DNA of 64,000 bases. Source: Umezawaea sp049997955. Its GTDB lineage: Bacteria; Actinomycetota; Actinomycetes; Mycobacteriales; Pseudonocardiaceae. The position numbers were made by a program, and so were the translations under genes. Below the pieces are notes generated by a model, which was not told the DNA's origin, did no database searches, and saw only the letters and a list, made by a program, of their open reading frames with translations. Every line of letters starts with the position of its first letter. Positions within the stretch are counted from its first letter, which is position 1. The stretch spans positions 124,001-188,000 of the forward strand of contig JAEBDY010000007.1 in the NCBI GenBank assembly GCA_049997955.1, written 5' to 3'. Below, piece by piece: positions 1 through 8,486 of this stretch.

Positions 1-1
1 A

Positions 2-253
2 CCCGGTAGCGGGGTTGACCAGAAGGCCGGACCGAACCGCGCGATCCTGGACAAGGGTTGGCACGCTTGCGAGTTGGCCCTGCGCAACGTGGCCCGGCAG
101 ACCGGCTGCCGGATCATCGCTGTTCCTGCCGCATCCACGTCGCAACGCTGCTCGGCGTGCCGCACCGTGGACCCGTCGAGCCGTGAGAGCCAAGCGGTTC
201 ACCGGTGCGCCACCTGCGGACGAGGCGGTACCACCCACCCGCCGCCTGGGTGA
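2..253 (+). pseudogene. C-terminal remnant of an IS200/IS605-family TnpB nuclease
   Basis: The frame is open from the window edge. It reads through the conserved TnpB C-terminal signature: KAG.NRAILDKGWH, then VPAASTSQRCSACRTVDP and HRCATCGRGG, the CxxC...CxxC zinc finger that sits between the second and third RuvC motifs. In an intact TnpB the last RuvC motif (HADVNAA-like, with the catalytic Asp) follows at once. Here the frame turns into THPPPG and stops at 251-253, so the third catalytic residue is lost. The rest of the gene lies outside the window. A typical right-end hairpin follows immediately. I infer an inactive relic. It is a different TnpB lineage from the one near 22862, which has no zinc finger. 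Confidence 0.75.
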
Positions 254-255
254 GG

Positions 256-291
256 TGGAATCCCCAGCTTGAGCAGGGGGGAGGACGTCAA
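256..291 (+). mobile_element. Right end of the IS200/IS605-type unit (hairpin plus terminal GAGGACGTCAA)
   Basis: CCCCAGC-TTGA-GCAGGGG forms an imperfect stem-loop at about 262-279, followed by GGGAGGACGTCAA ending near 291. A hairpin followed by GGAGGAtGTCAa is the recurrent right-end signature of actinobacterial tnpB units. In active elements it also forms the 3' end of the omega-RNA scaffold, with flanking DNA after it serving as guide. By that logic the guide here would begin near 292, just upstream of the acyl-CoA ligase gene. The boundary is inferred from the pattern; the left end is not in the window. Confidence 0.55.
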
Positions 292-328
292 TAGGGTTGG
301 GTCCTGATCCACACCGGAGGTGCGTCCC

Positions 329-1864
329 ATGAAGGTGCCACTGACGATCGCGGATTTCCTGGACCGCGCCGAGCTGGTCTTCCGCGACTCGACGGCCACG
401 ATCGACGAGCCGGACCAGCCCGCGGGAGCGGTGGCCACGACGACCTACGGCGGGATGGCCGTGCGGGCGCGCGCCTGGCAGGCCGGGCTCGACGTGCTGG
501 GCGTCGGTGAGGGCGAGCGGGTCGCCGTCGTCAGCCACAACTCCGCGCGGCTGCTGGAACTCCTGCACGCCGTGCCCGCGAGCGGCCGCGTGTGCGTGCC
601 GGTGAACTTCCGGCTCAGCGTCGACGAGGTGTCCTACATCGTGGAGCACAGCGGCGCGTCGGTGCTGCTGGTCGACCCCGAGCTCGAGCACCTGGACGGG
701 ATCACCGCGCGCCACCGGTTCACGCTCGGCGAGCAGACCGAGACCGGGCTGATGCGCTTCGACACCGCGCCGCGGCCGTGGAGCGAGCCGGACGAGGACG
801 CCACCGCCACGATCAACTACACCTCCGGCACGACCGCGCGGCCCAAGGGCGTTCGGCTGACCCACCGCAACATCTGGCTCGACGCGGTCACGTTCGCCAT
901 GCACACCCGCGCGTGGGAGCGGGACGTGTACATGCACGTGCTGCCGATGTTCCACTGCAACGGCTGGGGAATGCCGTACGGGCTGGCCGGGCTCGGCGTG
1001 CCGCAGGTGGTGCTGCGCAAGGTGGACGGCGCCGAGATCCTGCGCCGCGTGCGCGACCACGGCGTGACGCTGATGTGCGGCGCGCCCGCCGTGTGGAACG
1101 GCGTGCTGGACGCCGCGCAGTCCTGGGAGGGCGAGATCCCCGGTCGGGGCGAGGTGCGCGTGGTGTGCGCCGGGGCCCCGCCGCCCAGCCGGACCATCGC
1201 GCGGGTGTCGGAGGAACTGGGCTGGGAGTTCCAGCAGATCTACGGCCTCACCGAGACGTCGCCGCTGCTCACCTTCAACCGCACCCGGCCGCAGGACGTC
1301 GACCTGCCCGCCGAGGAGCGCGCGCACAAGCTGTCGCGCGCCGGGTCGCCCGTGGTCGGGGCGCGGCTGCGGGTGTCGGAGGACGGCGAGGTGCTGGCCC
1401 GCTCGAACGTGGTGATGGACGGCTACTGGGAGAACCCGGAGGCCACCGCCGACGCGATCCCCGACGGGTACTTCCGCACCGGCGACGGCGGGTACCTCGA
1501 CGACGAGGGCTACCTGACCATCTCGGACCGCCGCAAGGACGTGATCATCACCGGCGGGGAGAACGTGTCGTCCATCGAGGTCGAGGACGCGGTGTTCGGC
1601 CACCCGGCGGTCGCCGAGGTCGCGGTCATCGGCGTGCCGCACGAGAAGTGGGGCGAGACGATCAAGGCGCTCGTGGTGGTCGCGGAGGGCGCGGCGGTCA
1701 CCGAGGCGGAGATCATCGCGCACTGCAAGGCCAAGCTCGCCGGGTACAAGGCGCCGACGTCCGTCGAGTTCCGCGAGGCCATCCCGCGCACGGCCACCGG
1801 CAAGATCCAGAAGTTCCGGCTGCGCGAGCCCTACTGGGAGGGGTTGACCCGCAAGGTCAACTGA
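329..1864 (+). CDS. Acyl-CoA synthetase (AMP-forming, ANL superfamily)
   Basis: Predicted cytosolic ligase that adenylates a carboxylic acid and transfers it to CoA. All ANL signatures are visible in 511 residues: the P-loop YTSGTTARPKGV, the A5 motif YGLTETSP, the A7 region YFRTGDGGYLDDEGY, the hinge DRRKDVIITGGENVSS and the C-terminal catalytic lysine in PRTATGKIQKFRLR. The length is normal for the family. The ATG at 329 is preferred over the in-frame GTG at 320 because CCGGAGG (314-320) lies 8 bases before it. The substrate cannot be read from sequence; the pattern resembles medium- to long-chain fatty acyl or aryl acid ligases. It stands alone, with the tnpB relic upstream and a probable promoter region downstream. 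Confidence 0.9.
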   Translation: MKVPLTIADFLDRAELVFRDSTATIDEPDQPAGAVATTTYGGMAVRARAWQAGLDVLGVGEGERVAVVSHNSARLLELLHAVPASGRVCVPVNFRLSVDEVSYIVEHSGASVLLVDPELEHLDGITARHRFTLGEQTETGLMRFDTAPRPWSEPDEDATATINYTSGTTARPKGVRLTHRNIWLDAVTFAMHTRAWERDVYMHVLPMFHCNGWGMPYGLAGLGVPQVVLRKVDGAEILRRVRDHGVTLMCGAPAVWNGVLDAAQSWEGEIPGRGEVRVVCAGAPPPSRTIARVSEELGWEFQQIYGLTETSPLLTFNRTRPQDVDLPAEERAHKLSRAGSPVVGARLRVSEDGEVLARSNVVMDGYWENPEATADAIPDGYFRTGDGGYLDDEGYLTISDRRKDVIITGGENVSSIEVEDAVFGHPAVAEVAVIGVPHEKWGETIKALVVVAEGAAVTEAEIIAHCKAKLAGYKAPTSVEFREAIPRTATGKIQKFRLREPYWEGLTRKVN

Positions 1865-1949
1865 CCACTCACGGTGGGCCTGTGACACGTGTGGTTGATG
1901 GTGCACGTGTGCCCGGTGGCGACAACGGGGACCAGGTGGCACTCTCCCC

Positions 1950-1979
1950 ATGAACGTTCATGTTAGGCCGTTCGGCCTA
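1950..1979. promoter_or_regulatory. Two adjacent palindromes upstream of the NlpC/P60 gene
   Basis: ATGAACGTTCAT (1950-1961) is a perfect 12-bp palindrome. Two bases later TAGGCCG-TT-CGGCCTA (1964-1979) is a perfect inverted repeat. Both sit 15-45 bases before the start codon at 1994, where they could serve as operators; the second could also form a short RNA hairpin. The core GAACGTTC recurs at 4684-4691 in the DUF1479/ROK divergent region. No regulator is assigned. Confidence 0.4.
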
Positions 1980-1993
1980 GCGGGAGCGAGCTG

Positions 1994-3358
1994 ATGGTGG
2001 GAGGTGGCGTCGTGTCCTCACGGCGGGCAGTCGCTCGGATCGCGGTCTCCGGCGTGGTGGCCGTGGTCCTCGCCCTGACCATGGCCGGACCGGGCCGGGC
2101 CGCTCCGCCACCGCCGTCCAACCCCAGCGACTCGGAGATCGGCGCCGGGCGCGCGGACGCCGACGCGAAGGCCGCCAGGGTCGGCGAGCTGACCGGCGAG
2201 CTGACCCTGGCCGAGGCGCGGCTCCAGGAGCTGACCGACGACGTCGCGTTCAAGATGGAGCTGGCCAACAAGGCCAGGGTCGACCTGGAGACGGCGCAGG
2301 TCGAGGCGGAGAAGGCGCTCGCCGACGCCGAGTCCGCCAAGGTCGAGGCCGACGCCGCCGGGAAGGCCGTCGAGGACAGCCGCCGCGACCTGGACGACTT
2401 CGCCGCCGCCAGCTACCAGCAGGGCAGCACCATCGGGTCGATCAGCGCGTACTTCGGCGCCACCAGCCCCGAGGACCTCCTCGCCCGCGCGCAGCTGCTC
2501 GAAGCCGTGTCCGGGTCGAGCCTCAACGCAATGGACCAGATCGAACGCAGCCGCACGGAGAAGGCGAACAAGGACTCCGCCGCCCGCGCCGCGCTCGACG
2601 TGGCCAACCAGAAGCAGGCCGCCGCCGACGAGGCCAAGAAGGCGGCCGACGAGGCCCAGGCGGACGCCGTGGCCGCCCAGCAGGACCAGGCGGGGCAGGC
2701 CGCGCAGATCAGGGACGCCAAGGCGGGCGTCGAGGCCGAGCTGGCCGAGGCGCTTGGTGCGGTCGACGGCCTCTCCGCCCAGCGCGCGCAGTACGACGAG
2801 TGGGTCGCGGACAAGCAGCGCGAGGACGAGGAGAACGCCCGCGAGGCCGCCGAGGCGGCGTCCGCGGCCGCCCCGCCCCCCGTCGCCGCCGCCGCAGCAC
2901 CCGCCCGCCCGCGTCCGGTCCAGGCGGCCGCCCCGAGCGGCAACGGCGTGGAGATCGCCATCTCCCGCGCAATGGCGTACATCGGCACCCGCTACTCGTG
3001 GGGCGGCGGCAACTACAACGGCCCCACCGTGGGAATCCGCGACGGTGGCGTGGCCGACTCCTACGGCGACTACTACAGCGTCGGCTTCGACTGCTCGGGC
3101 CTGATGATGTACGCCTTCGCGGGCGCGGGCGTCTACATCCCGCACTACAGCGGCTACCAGTACAACTCCGGCCGCAAGGTCCCGCTGGGCCAGGCCCAAC
3201 GCGGCGACATGCTCTTCTGGGGCCCCGGCGGCGGCACCCACGTCGCCCTGTACCTCGGCAACGGCATGATGGTCGAGGCCCCGTACTCCGGCTCCAGCGT
3301 CCGCGTCTCACCGGTCCGGTACAGCGGGATCATGCCGTACGCGACGCGTTTGCTCTGA
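1994..3358 (+). CDS. Secreted NlpC/P60 peptidoglycan endopeptidase, RipA-like
   Basis: 454 residues. An Arg-rich N-terminus and hydrophobic stretch (about 10-36, ending GRAAPPPP) form a signal peptide. An Ala/Glu/Lys-rich coiled coil spans about 55-280, a Pro/Ala linker about 290-315, and an NlpC/P60 domain about 325-454. The catalytic Cys is in DCSG (C367), His in THVALY (H416) and Glu in MVEAP (E428). The spacings of 49 and 12 residues equal those of the RipA triad C383/H432/E444. The coiled coil probably acts as an autoinhibitory or FtsX-contacting segment, as in RipA and PcsB-type hydrolases. It should cleave D-Glu-mDAP stem-peptide bonds during septation. ATG 1994 follows GGGAG; a GTG at 2012 behind GGGAGG is an equally plausible start. 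Confidence 0.88.
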   Translation: MVGGGVVSSRRAVARIAVSGVVAVVLALTMAGPGRAAPPPPSNPSDSEIGAGRADADAKAARVGELTGELTLAEARLQELTDDVAFKMELANKARVDLETAQVEAEKALADAESAKVEADAAGKAVEDSRRDLDDFAAASYQQGSTIGSISAYFGATSPEDLLARAQLLEAVSGSSLNAMDQIERSRTEKANKDSAARAALDVANQKQAAADEAKKAADEAQADAVAAQQDQAGQAAQIRDAKAGVEAELAEALGAVDGLSAQRAQYDEWVADKQREDEENAREAAEAASAAAPPPVAAAAAPARPRPVQAAAPSGNGVEIAISRAMAYIGTRYSWGGGNYNGPTVGIRDGGVADSYGDYYSVGFDCSGLMMYAFAGAGVYIPHYSGYQYNSGRKVPLGQAQRGDMLFWGPGGGTHVALYLGNGMMVEAPYSGSSVRVSPVRYSGIMPYATRLL

Positions 3359-3407
3359 GACGTCCGACGCGGGACCGGATCCCCCTGCGGCCTTTGGAGG
3401 GCGGGGT

Positions 3408-4646
3408 TCAGGCCAAGCCCAGTTGCCTCCGCCCGGTCGCGTTCAGGTCGTCGGGCAGCGGTCGACCGGTCCACCGGACCTCGTAGTCCTCCGCCGCGAA
3501 GTCGCCGGGGCTGGTGCCCTGGAGGAACGCCTGGCCGCAGCGTTCGGCGTACGCGGCGTTCTTCTCGCAGTGCGGGCTCGCGGGGATGTACATGACGTTG
3601 CCCCAACCCTGCTGGTCGGTGACCTCGCCGACCGAGTGGATCACGTCGCCGTGCCACCACACGGTGTCGCCGGGCTCCACGGCCGGGATCGGGGTGAGGG
3701 CGGGCATGAGGAGCGGGTGCCACCTCTCGTCGATCGGGAGTGCCTGGCCGTTCGCCGCGCCGCACAGGTCGTCGTCCGCGACGTCGTCCTGCAACGCCCG
3801 CAGGAGCAGGTACGCCATGGCGGACGGGATGGGCACGACGTGCAGGACGCCCTCCGTCGGCTCCATGTCGGACAGCGCGGTCCAGCCCTGGAAGGTGCGG
3901 AACGCCGAGCACATGACCGTCGACTCGAACTCGTGCACCTCGGTGCGGTGGGCGCCGTCCCACGGGTCGTAGGCGTCGACGTCGCCGTCGAAGACGTGGC
4001 GGAACACGTTCTGGTACGCGGGGAGCAGCCAGCGTTCGACGGAACCGGAGTCGGTGTGCGCCGAGAGGCCGCCGGACGTCGCGCCGGGCGCCCGGCGGCG
4101 GACCCGGTCGGGGTAGGCGGTGTCGCGGGTCGGGTCGAACCAGACGCGGCCCTGCGACTCGTGCTTCCAGAAGCCGTTGAGGAAGCCCCGGACGGCGACC
4201 ATGTTCTCGTCCTCGCGGGCCTCCATCTGGGGCTTGGACCAGTAGATCGGGAAGATCGACGGCTTGCCCGCCGCCAGACCGCCGAACACGCCGTCGTCCA
4301 CGTACTCGTAGGTCTTCTCGAACTCGTTGCGCTCCAGGTAGGCCACCAGTTCGCGGTCCCACTCCTCCGCCCGTGCGCGCGGGAAGGTGTTCTTCACGAC
4401 CGCGCACCCGCGCCGCCGGACGGCCTCCACGACGTCGGCCGGGACGGTGCCCGCGGCGATGTCCTCGAACCTGACGACCGGCCACACCTCCTCACCGCGC
4501 TCGCGCCGCGCCACGACCTCCGCGACCTCGGCGCGCATCAGCTCCTCGACGCGGGCGAACGCCTTCCCGACGTCGCCGATCCGTTGGCGCAGCTGGGCCT
4601 TCACCTCGCGGATGGCGGCGGGCATGTCCGGGGGAGCGGTGGTCAC
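3408..4646 (-). CDS. DUF1479 family protein (YbiU-like Fe(II)/2-oxoglutarate oxygenase fold)
   Basis: 412 residues, the usual length for YbiU/DUF1479 proteins. The double-stranded beta-helix metal signature is visible as HTDSGS near the middle (HxD) and WWHGDVIHS toward the C-terminus (distal His). Other family-typical blocks are RFEDIAAG, RGCAVVKNTFPR and YWSKPQMEAREDENM. I infer an Fe(II)/2OG-dependent oxygenase; no substrate is known for the family as far as I recall. The GTG start at 4646 follows GGAGG with 6-base spacing. The gene is divergent from a ROK regulator with about 80 bp between them, so that regulator may control it. Confidence 0.8.
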   Translation of the reverse strand: MTTAPPDMPAAIREVKAQLRQRIGDVGKAFARVEELMRAEVAEVVARRERGEEVWPVVRFEDIAAGTVPADVVEAVRRRGCAVVKNTFPRARAEEWDRELVAYLERNEFEKTYEYVDDGVFGGLAAGKPSIFPIYWSKPQMEAREDENMVAVRGFLNGFWKHESQGRVWFDPTRDTAYPDRVRRRAPGATSGGLSAHTDSGSVERWLLPAYQNVFRHVFDGDVDAYDPWDGAHRTEVHEFESTVMCSAFRTFQGWTALSDMEPTEGVLHVVPIPSAMAYLLLRALQDDVADDDLCGAANGQALPIDERWHPLLMPALTPIPAVEPGDTVWWHGDVIHSVGEVTDQQGWGNVMYIPASPHCEKNAAYAERCGQAFLQGTSPGDFAAEDYEVRWTGRPLPDDLNATGRRQLGLA

Positions 4647-4665
4647 GAGGTGCCTCCGATGATTT

Positions 4666-4710
4666 GGTAAGGTGACCTAACTAGAACGTTCGCCTAATCT
4701 AGGCCGGCCG
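4666..4710. promoter_or_regulatory. Divergent promoter/operator region between DUF1479 and ROK genes
   Basis: An 81-bp gap holds TAAGGTGACCTAA (imperfect inverted repeat, about 4667-4679), the perfect palindrome GAACGTTC (4684-4691) and CCTAATCTAGG (about 4693-4703). CCTAACTAG and CCTAATCTAG look like related direct elements. The AGGT...CCTAA half-sites faintly resemble DtxR/IdeR iron boxes but do not fit the 19-bp consensus well. The ROK product is the obvious candidate binder. Confidence 0.35.
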
Positions 4711-4727
4711 ACGGAGGGGGCGCAAGA

Positions 4728-5834
4728 GTGGAACGGGCGTTGCCCCAGTCGGTCCTGCGCGAGACCACCGACCGTGCCCTGTTCGCGGAGGTCGTCGGCC
4801 GCGAGCGCGTGACCAGGGCCGAACTCGCCGCCGCGACCGGCTTCTCCAAGCCGACCGTCTCCGAATCCGTGCGACGGCTGACCGACTGCGGACTGCTCGC
4901 GGCCACCGGCCCGCAGGAGACCGGGAAGCGCGGCCGGGTGGGCACGTTCTACGAACTGGGCGCGGAGGCGGGCTGGGTGCTCGCGGTCGAGGTCGACCAG
5001 TCCGGCGTCCAGGCGTGGTCGGCGGACCTCGCGGGCCGCGTGCGACACCGGCACGACCGGCCGCCCGGCACGGCGGGCGACACCGGGGCGCTGGCCGACG
5101 CGCTGCGCACGGTCGTCGCGTCGGCGCTGGCCGAGGCTCCCAGGGGCCCGCTGCGCGCGGTCGCGGTCTCGATGGCGAACCCGGTGCACCCGACCACGCA
5201 CGAGGTCATCGCCCTGCCCGGCACGCCGTTCCCAGAGGGCCTGCTCAGCCCCGCCGACGTCCTGGCCGACCTCGTCGGAGCCCCCGTCCTGGTCGACAAC
5301 GACGTGAACCTCGCCGCGCTCGCCGAGCAGGGATCCGTTGGCACGTCGAGCTTCGCGTACGTCTACGTCGGCGCGGGCCTCGGCCTCGGCCTGTACCTCG
5401 ACGACCGACTGGTCCGCGGCGCCCACGGCCTGGCGGGCGAGATCGGCTACCTCCCAGGCACGAGCTGGCGCACCCTGGCCACCGAACTCGCGGCCGCCGG
5501 TCTCGGCCGCTCGGACGCCCCCTCCAACGACGTGGCGGCCGTCCTGCGCGCCCTCGACGCGGGCACCCCGGCGGTGCTGATGGCGCTGGTCGCCGCTGTC
5601 GCCCGCGCGGTCGCCTCGGTCACGGCCGTGGTCGACCCCGAGGTGGTGCTCCTCGGCGGCCCGCTCGGCACCCACCCGGCGCTGCTGGACCCGGTGCGCG
5701 CCGCCGTGGCCACCCTGTCGACCAGCCCGACCCGGCTGGACCACGGCACCCTCGGCGCGCTCGCCCCGCTGCACGGCGCGACCCGCCTCGCCCTCGACCA
5801 CGCTGTGACGACGGCGATCAAGGGCCTGCTCTAG
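4728..5834 (+). CDS. ROK family transcriptional regulator
   Basis: 368 residues with an N-terminal winged helix-turn-helix (about 15-75; RAELAAATGFSKPTVSESVRRL) and a C-terminal ROK/actin-like sugar-binding fold. The phosphate-1-like segment is VLAVEVDQSGVQ. VLVDNDVNLAALAEQ carries the DND core, and GAHGLAGEIGYLPG matches the ROK GHxxxx signature region. The Cys-rich zinc motif CxCGxxGC of classic ROK kinases is absent, as expected in many regulators. The GTG start at 4728 follows ACGGAGGGGG. It is divergent from the DUF1479 gene and 10 bp upstream of an NTP-transferase gene, so it probably represses one or both in response to a small sugar-like ligand. Confidence 0.85.
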   Translation: MERALPQSVLRETTDRALFAEVVGRERVTRAELAAATGFSKPTVSESVRRLTDCGLLAATGPQETGKRGRVGTFYELGAEAGWVLAVEVDQSGVQAWSADLAGRVRHRHDRPPGTAGDTGALADALRTVVASALAEAPRGPLRAVAVSMANPVHPTTHEVIALPGTPFPEGLLSPADVLADLVGAPVLVDNDVNLAALAEQGSVGTSSFAYVYVGAGLGLGLYLDDRLVRGAHGLAGEIGYLPGTSWRTLATELAAAGLGRSDAPSNDVAAVLRALDAGTPAVLMALVAAVARAVASVTAVVDPEVVLLGGPLGTHPALLDPVRAAVATLSTSPTRLDHGTLGALAPLHGATRLALDHAVTTAIKGLL

Positions 5835-5844
5835 CGTTGCGGCC

Positions 5845-6414
5845 ATGACCGACTGGGCCGCCATCGTGCTCGCCGGGGGATCCGGACGCAGGCTCGGCGG
5901 GATCGACAAGGCCGGTGTCGTGCTCGGCGGCCGGACGCTGCTCGACCGCGCCCTGACGGCCGTGGGCGGTGCCTCGGAGATCGTCGTGGTCGGGCCCGAA
6001 CGGTCCGTCGGGGGTGTCGTGTGGACACGGGAGGACCCGCCCGGCGGGGGGCCGGTCGCCGGGCTCGCCGCGGGGCTGGCGGCACTGGCCGAAGTGGACT
6101 TCGCGGCCGTCCTGGCCGTCGACCAGCCGGGGGTCACGGCCTCCACTGTGGACCGTCTGCGGGCGGCGATCGGCGACGGCGCGGGAGCGGTGCTGGTCGC
6201 CGGCGGGCACCTCCAGTGGCTCGCGGGCGTCTGGCGGACGTCCGCGCTGCGCGCGGCGATGCCCGCCGAACCCGAGGGTGCCTCGCTGCGCTCCGTGCTC
6301 CGCCCGCTGGCTCCCGTCGAGGTCCCCGCCCGGCCCGGCGAGGCGGACGACGTGGACACGCCGGAGGACCTGTCGACCCTTCACAAGCGCCATACCGGTG
6401 ACCAGGTTGACTAG
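5845..6414 (+). CDS. MobA-like NTP transferase (molybdenum cofactor guanylyltransferase family)
   Basis: 189 residues. The N-terminal signature IVLAGGSGRRLGGIDKAG is the nucleotide-binding G-rich loop of the MobA/MocA family (LAGGxxxRxGxxDK). LAVDQPGVTASTVD corresponds to the metal-binding Asp segment (usually DxP). The length fits MobA (about 190-200). It would transfer GMP or CMP onto molybdopterin if a true MobA. No molybdenum genes surround it, so the exact substrate is uncertain. It lies 10 bp after the ROK gene and is probably co-transcribed with it. Confidence 0.72.
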   Translation: MTDWAAIVLAGGSGRRLGGIDKAGVVLGGRTLLDRALTAVGGASEIVVVGPERSVGGVVWTREDPPGGGPVAGLAAGLAALAEVDFAAVLAVDQPGVTASTVDRLRAAIGDGAGAVLVAGGHLQWLAGVWRTSALRAAMPAEPEGASLRSVLRPLAPVEVPARPGEADDVDTPEDLSTLHKRHTGDQVD

Positions 6415-6459
6415 GCTTGCGAAACCGCCAGTGCTGTGTGTGTTCTAGGAGGTTGACAC

Positions 6460-7545
6460 GTGACCGAGTCCGGTCCGGGTACCGAGGGTGCGGTGGGCGA
6501 TTCGACGCCCAACACCCCCGCGCGTGATGCCCAGCTGCTCGAACGGACCGTGTTCGAGGTCAAGCGCGTCATCGTCGGGCAGGACCGGCTGGTCGAGCGG
6601 ATGCTCGTCGGTCTCCTCGCGAAGGGCCACCTGCTCCTCGAAGGCGTGCCCGGTGTCGCCAAGACGCTCGCGGTCGAGACCTTCGCGAGGGTCGTCGGCG
6701 GCTCGTTCTCGCGCGTCCAGTTCACGCCCGACCTCGTGCCCGCGGACATCCTCGGCACGCGCATCTACCGGCAGAGCAGCGAGACGTTCGACGTCGAGCT
6801 GGGCCCGGTCGTGGCGAACTTCGTCCTCGCGGACGAGATCAACCGCGCGCCCGCCAAGGTCCAGTCGGCGATGCTGGAGGTGATGGCGGAGCGGCACGTG
6901 TCCATCGGCGGCAAGACGTTCCCCATGCCGAACCCGTTCCTCGTGCTCGCCACCCAGAACCCGATCGAGAACGAGGGCGTCTACCCCCTCCCGGAAGCGC
7001 AGCGCGACCGGTTCCTGTTCAAGATCCAGGTCGAGTACCCGACCGCCGAGGAAGAGCGCGAGATCGTCTACCGCATGGGCGTCGAGGCGCCCGTGCCGAG
7101 CCAGGTGCTCAGCCCCGAGGAGCTGGTCCGCCTCCAGGGCGTCGCCTCCCGGGTCTTCGTGCACCACGCGCTGGTCGACTACGTCGTGCGCGTCGTGATC
7201 GCGACCCGCGCGCCCAAGGAGCACCAGCTCGACGACGTCGCGGGCTGGGTCGCGTACGGCGCCTCGCCGCGCGCCAGCCTCGGCATCATCGCCGCCGCCC
7301 GCGCGCTCGCGCTGGTCCGCGGCCGCGACTACGTGCTGCCGCAGGACGTGGTCGACGTCGTGCCGGACGTGCTGCGCCACCGCCTCGTGCTGTCCTACGA
7401 CGCGCTCGCCGACGGCGTGCCGCTCGACCACATCATCACCCGCGTCCTCCAGACCGTGCCGCTGCCCCAGGTGTCCGCCCGGCCGCAGCCGCCCACCGGC
7501 CAGCCGGTCGCACCCGTGCAGGCCGGGATGGCCGGCAGGCCGTGA
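6460..7545 (+). CDS. MoxR-type AAA+ ATPase
   Basis: 361 residues. Walker A is GVPGVAKT, Walker B is FVLADEINRAP, sensor 1 is LATQNPIENEG, and the arginine-finger region is LPEAQRDRF. The C-terminal lid is AAA_lid_2-like. MoxR ATPases act as chaperones or remodelers with DUF58 and VWA partners, here the next two genes with which it overlaps or abuts. AGGAGG (6447-6452) precedes the GTG start. The order moxR, DUF58, VWA matches mycobacterial Rv1479-Rv1480-Rv1481, where fabG1-inhA-hemZ follow closely; in this genome those genes lie 15 kb further on. Confidence 0.93.
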   Translation: MTESGPGTEGAVGDSTPNTPARDAQLLERTVFEVKRVIVGQDRLVERMLVGLLAKGHLLLEGVPGVAKTLAVETFARVVGGSFSRVQFTPDLVPADILGTRIYRQSSETFDVELGPVVANFVLADEINRAPAKVQSAMLEVMAERHVSIGGKTFPMPNPFLVLATQNPIENEGVYPLPEAQRDRFLFKIQVEYPTAEEEREIVYRMGVEAPVPSQVLSPEELVRLQGVASRVFVHHALVDYVVRVVIATRAPKEHQLDDVAGWVAYGASPRASLGIIAAARALALVRGRDYVLPQDVVDVVPDVLRHRLVLSYDALADGVPLDHIITRVLQTVPLPQVSARPQPPTGQPVAPVQAGMAGRP

Positions 7546-8486
7546 GCGCCGAGAAGGCCGGCGAGCGCCCGAACTGGGCGCCGCCGGTGATGCACGGCGG
7601 TCGCATGGAGGCCGCGCTGCGCACCCTCGAACTCGAAGTGCGCCGCAGGCTCGACGGGCTGCTCCAGGGCAACCACATGGGCCTGGTCCCCGGACCGGGC
7701 TCGGAACCGGGCGAGGCGCGCGCCTACCAGCCCGGCGACGACGTGCGCCGGATGGACTGGGCGGTCACCGCCCGCACGACCGTGCCGCACATCCGCGAGA
7801 GCGTCGCCGACCGCGAGCTGGAGACGTGGCTGGCGATCGACCTGTCGCCCAGCCTCGACTTCGGCACCGCCGTCTGCGAGAAGCGCGACCTGGCCATCGC
7901 CGCCACGGCCGCCGTCGCGCACCTCACCAGGGGCGGCGGCAACCGGATCGGCGCGCTCGTGTCGACCGGCGACGCGCTGGTCCGCGTGCCCGCCCGAGGT
8001 GGGCTCGCGCACTCCCGAGGCCTGATCCGCCGCGTCGCCGAGACCCCGCGCGCCCCCGAGGGCACCAGGGGCGACCTGGCGGGCGTGGTCGAGCAGCTGC
8101 GCCGTCCGCCGCGCCGCCGCGGTCTCGTCGTGGTGATCTCGGACTTCCTCGGCGACACCGGCTGGCAGCGCCCGCTGCGCGCCCTGTCCGCCCGGCACGA
8201 CCTGGTCGCTATCGAGGTCGTCGACCCCCGTGACATCGACCTGCCCGACGTCGGCACGGTCGTGCTCGCCGACCCGGAAACGGGACGGCAGCGGGAAGTC
8301 ACCGCGTCCCCGCTGCTGCGCCGCGAGTTCGCCGCGGCCGCCGCCGAGCACCGCGCCGACGTGGCCGCGGGGCTGCGCCAGGCGGGTGCCGGACACCTCG
8401 TGCTGCGCACCGACTCGGACTGGATCGCCGACGTCGTCCGCTTCGTCGTCGCCCGCAAACGCCGCTGGTCTGGAGGAGTCGCCTGA
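7542..8486 (+). CDS. DUF58 domain protein, MoxR partner (Rv1480-like)
   Basis: 314 residues. The DUF58 core YQPGDDVRRMDWAVTART is present at about 66-83, followed by a von Willebrand A-like fold in which AIDLSPSLDFG supplies a DxSxS-type metal site. RGLVVVISDFLGD is the typical later strand. It starts at a GTG overlapping the moxR stop by 4 bases and ends overlapping the next start, so the three genes are translationally coupled. It has no signal peptide or membrane segment. It is a predicted adaptor in the MoxR/VWA complex, with a cell-envelope role in the family inferred from mycobacterial homologues. Confidence 0.88.
   Translation: MSAEKAGERPNWAPPVMHGGRMEAALRTLELEVRRRLDGLLQGNHMGLVPGPGSEPGEARAYQPGDDVRRMDWAVTARTTVPHIRESVADRELETWLAIDLSPSLDFGTAVCEKRDLAIAATAAVAHLTRGGGNRIGALVSTGDALVRVPARGGLAHSRGLIRRVAETPRAPEGTRGDLAGVVEQLRRPPRRRGLVVVISDFLGDTGWQRPLRALSARHDLVAIEVVDPRDIDLPDVGTVVLADPETGRQREVTASPLLRREFAAAAAEHRADVAAGLRQAGAGHLVLRTDSDWIADVVRFVVARKRRWSGGVA

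Noticed and set aside
592..1953. Long open frames antisense or frame-shifted to the acyl-CoA ligase, FAD-oxidoreductase, moxR and other genes
   Set aside because: They are Arg/Pro/Gly-rich shadow frames typical of high-GC DNA, without family-like motifs, and they overlap well-supported genes.
4667..4685. IdeR/DtxR iron box upstream of the DUF1479 gene
   Set aside because: Only about 12 of 19 consensus positions fit in the best register, so a bare resemblance is noted and no site is claimed.
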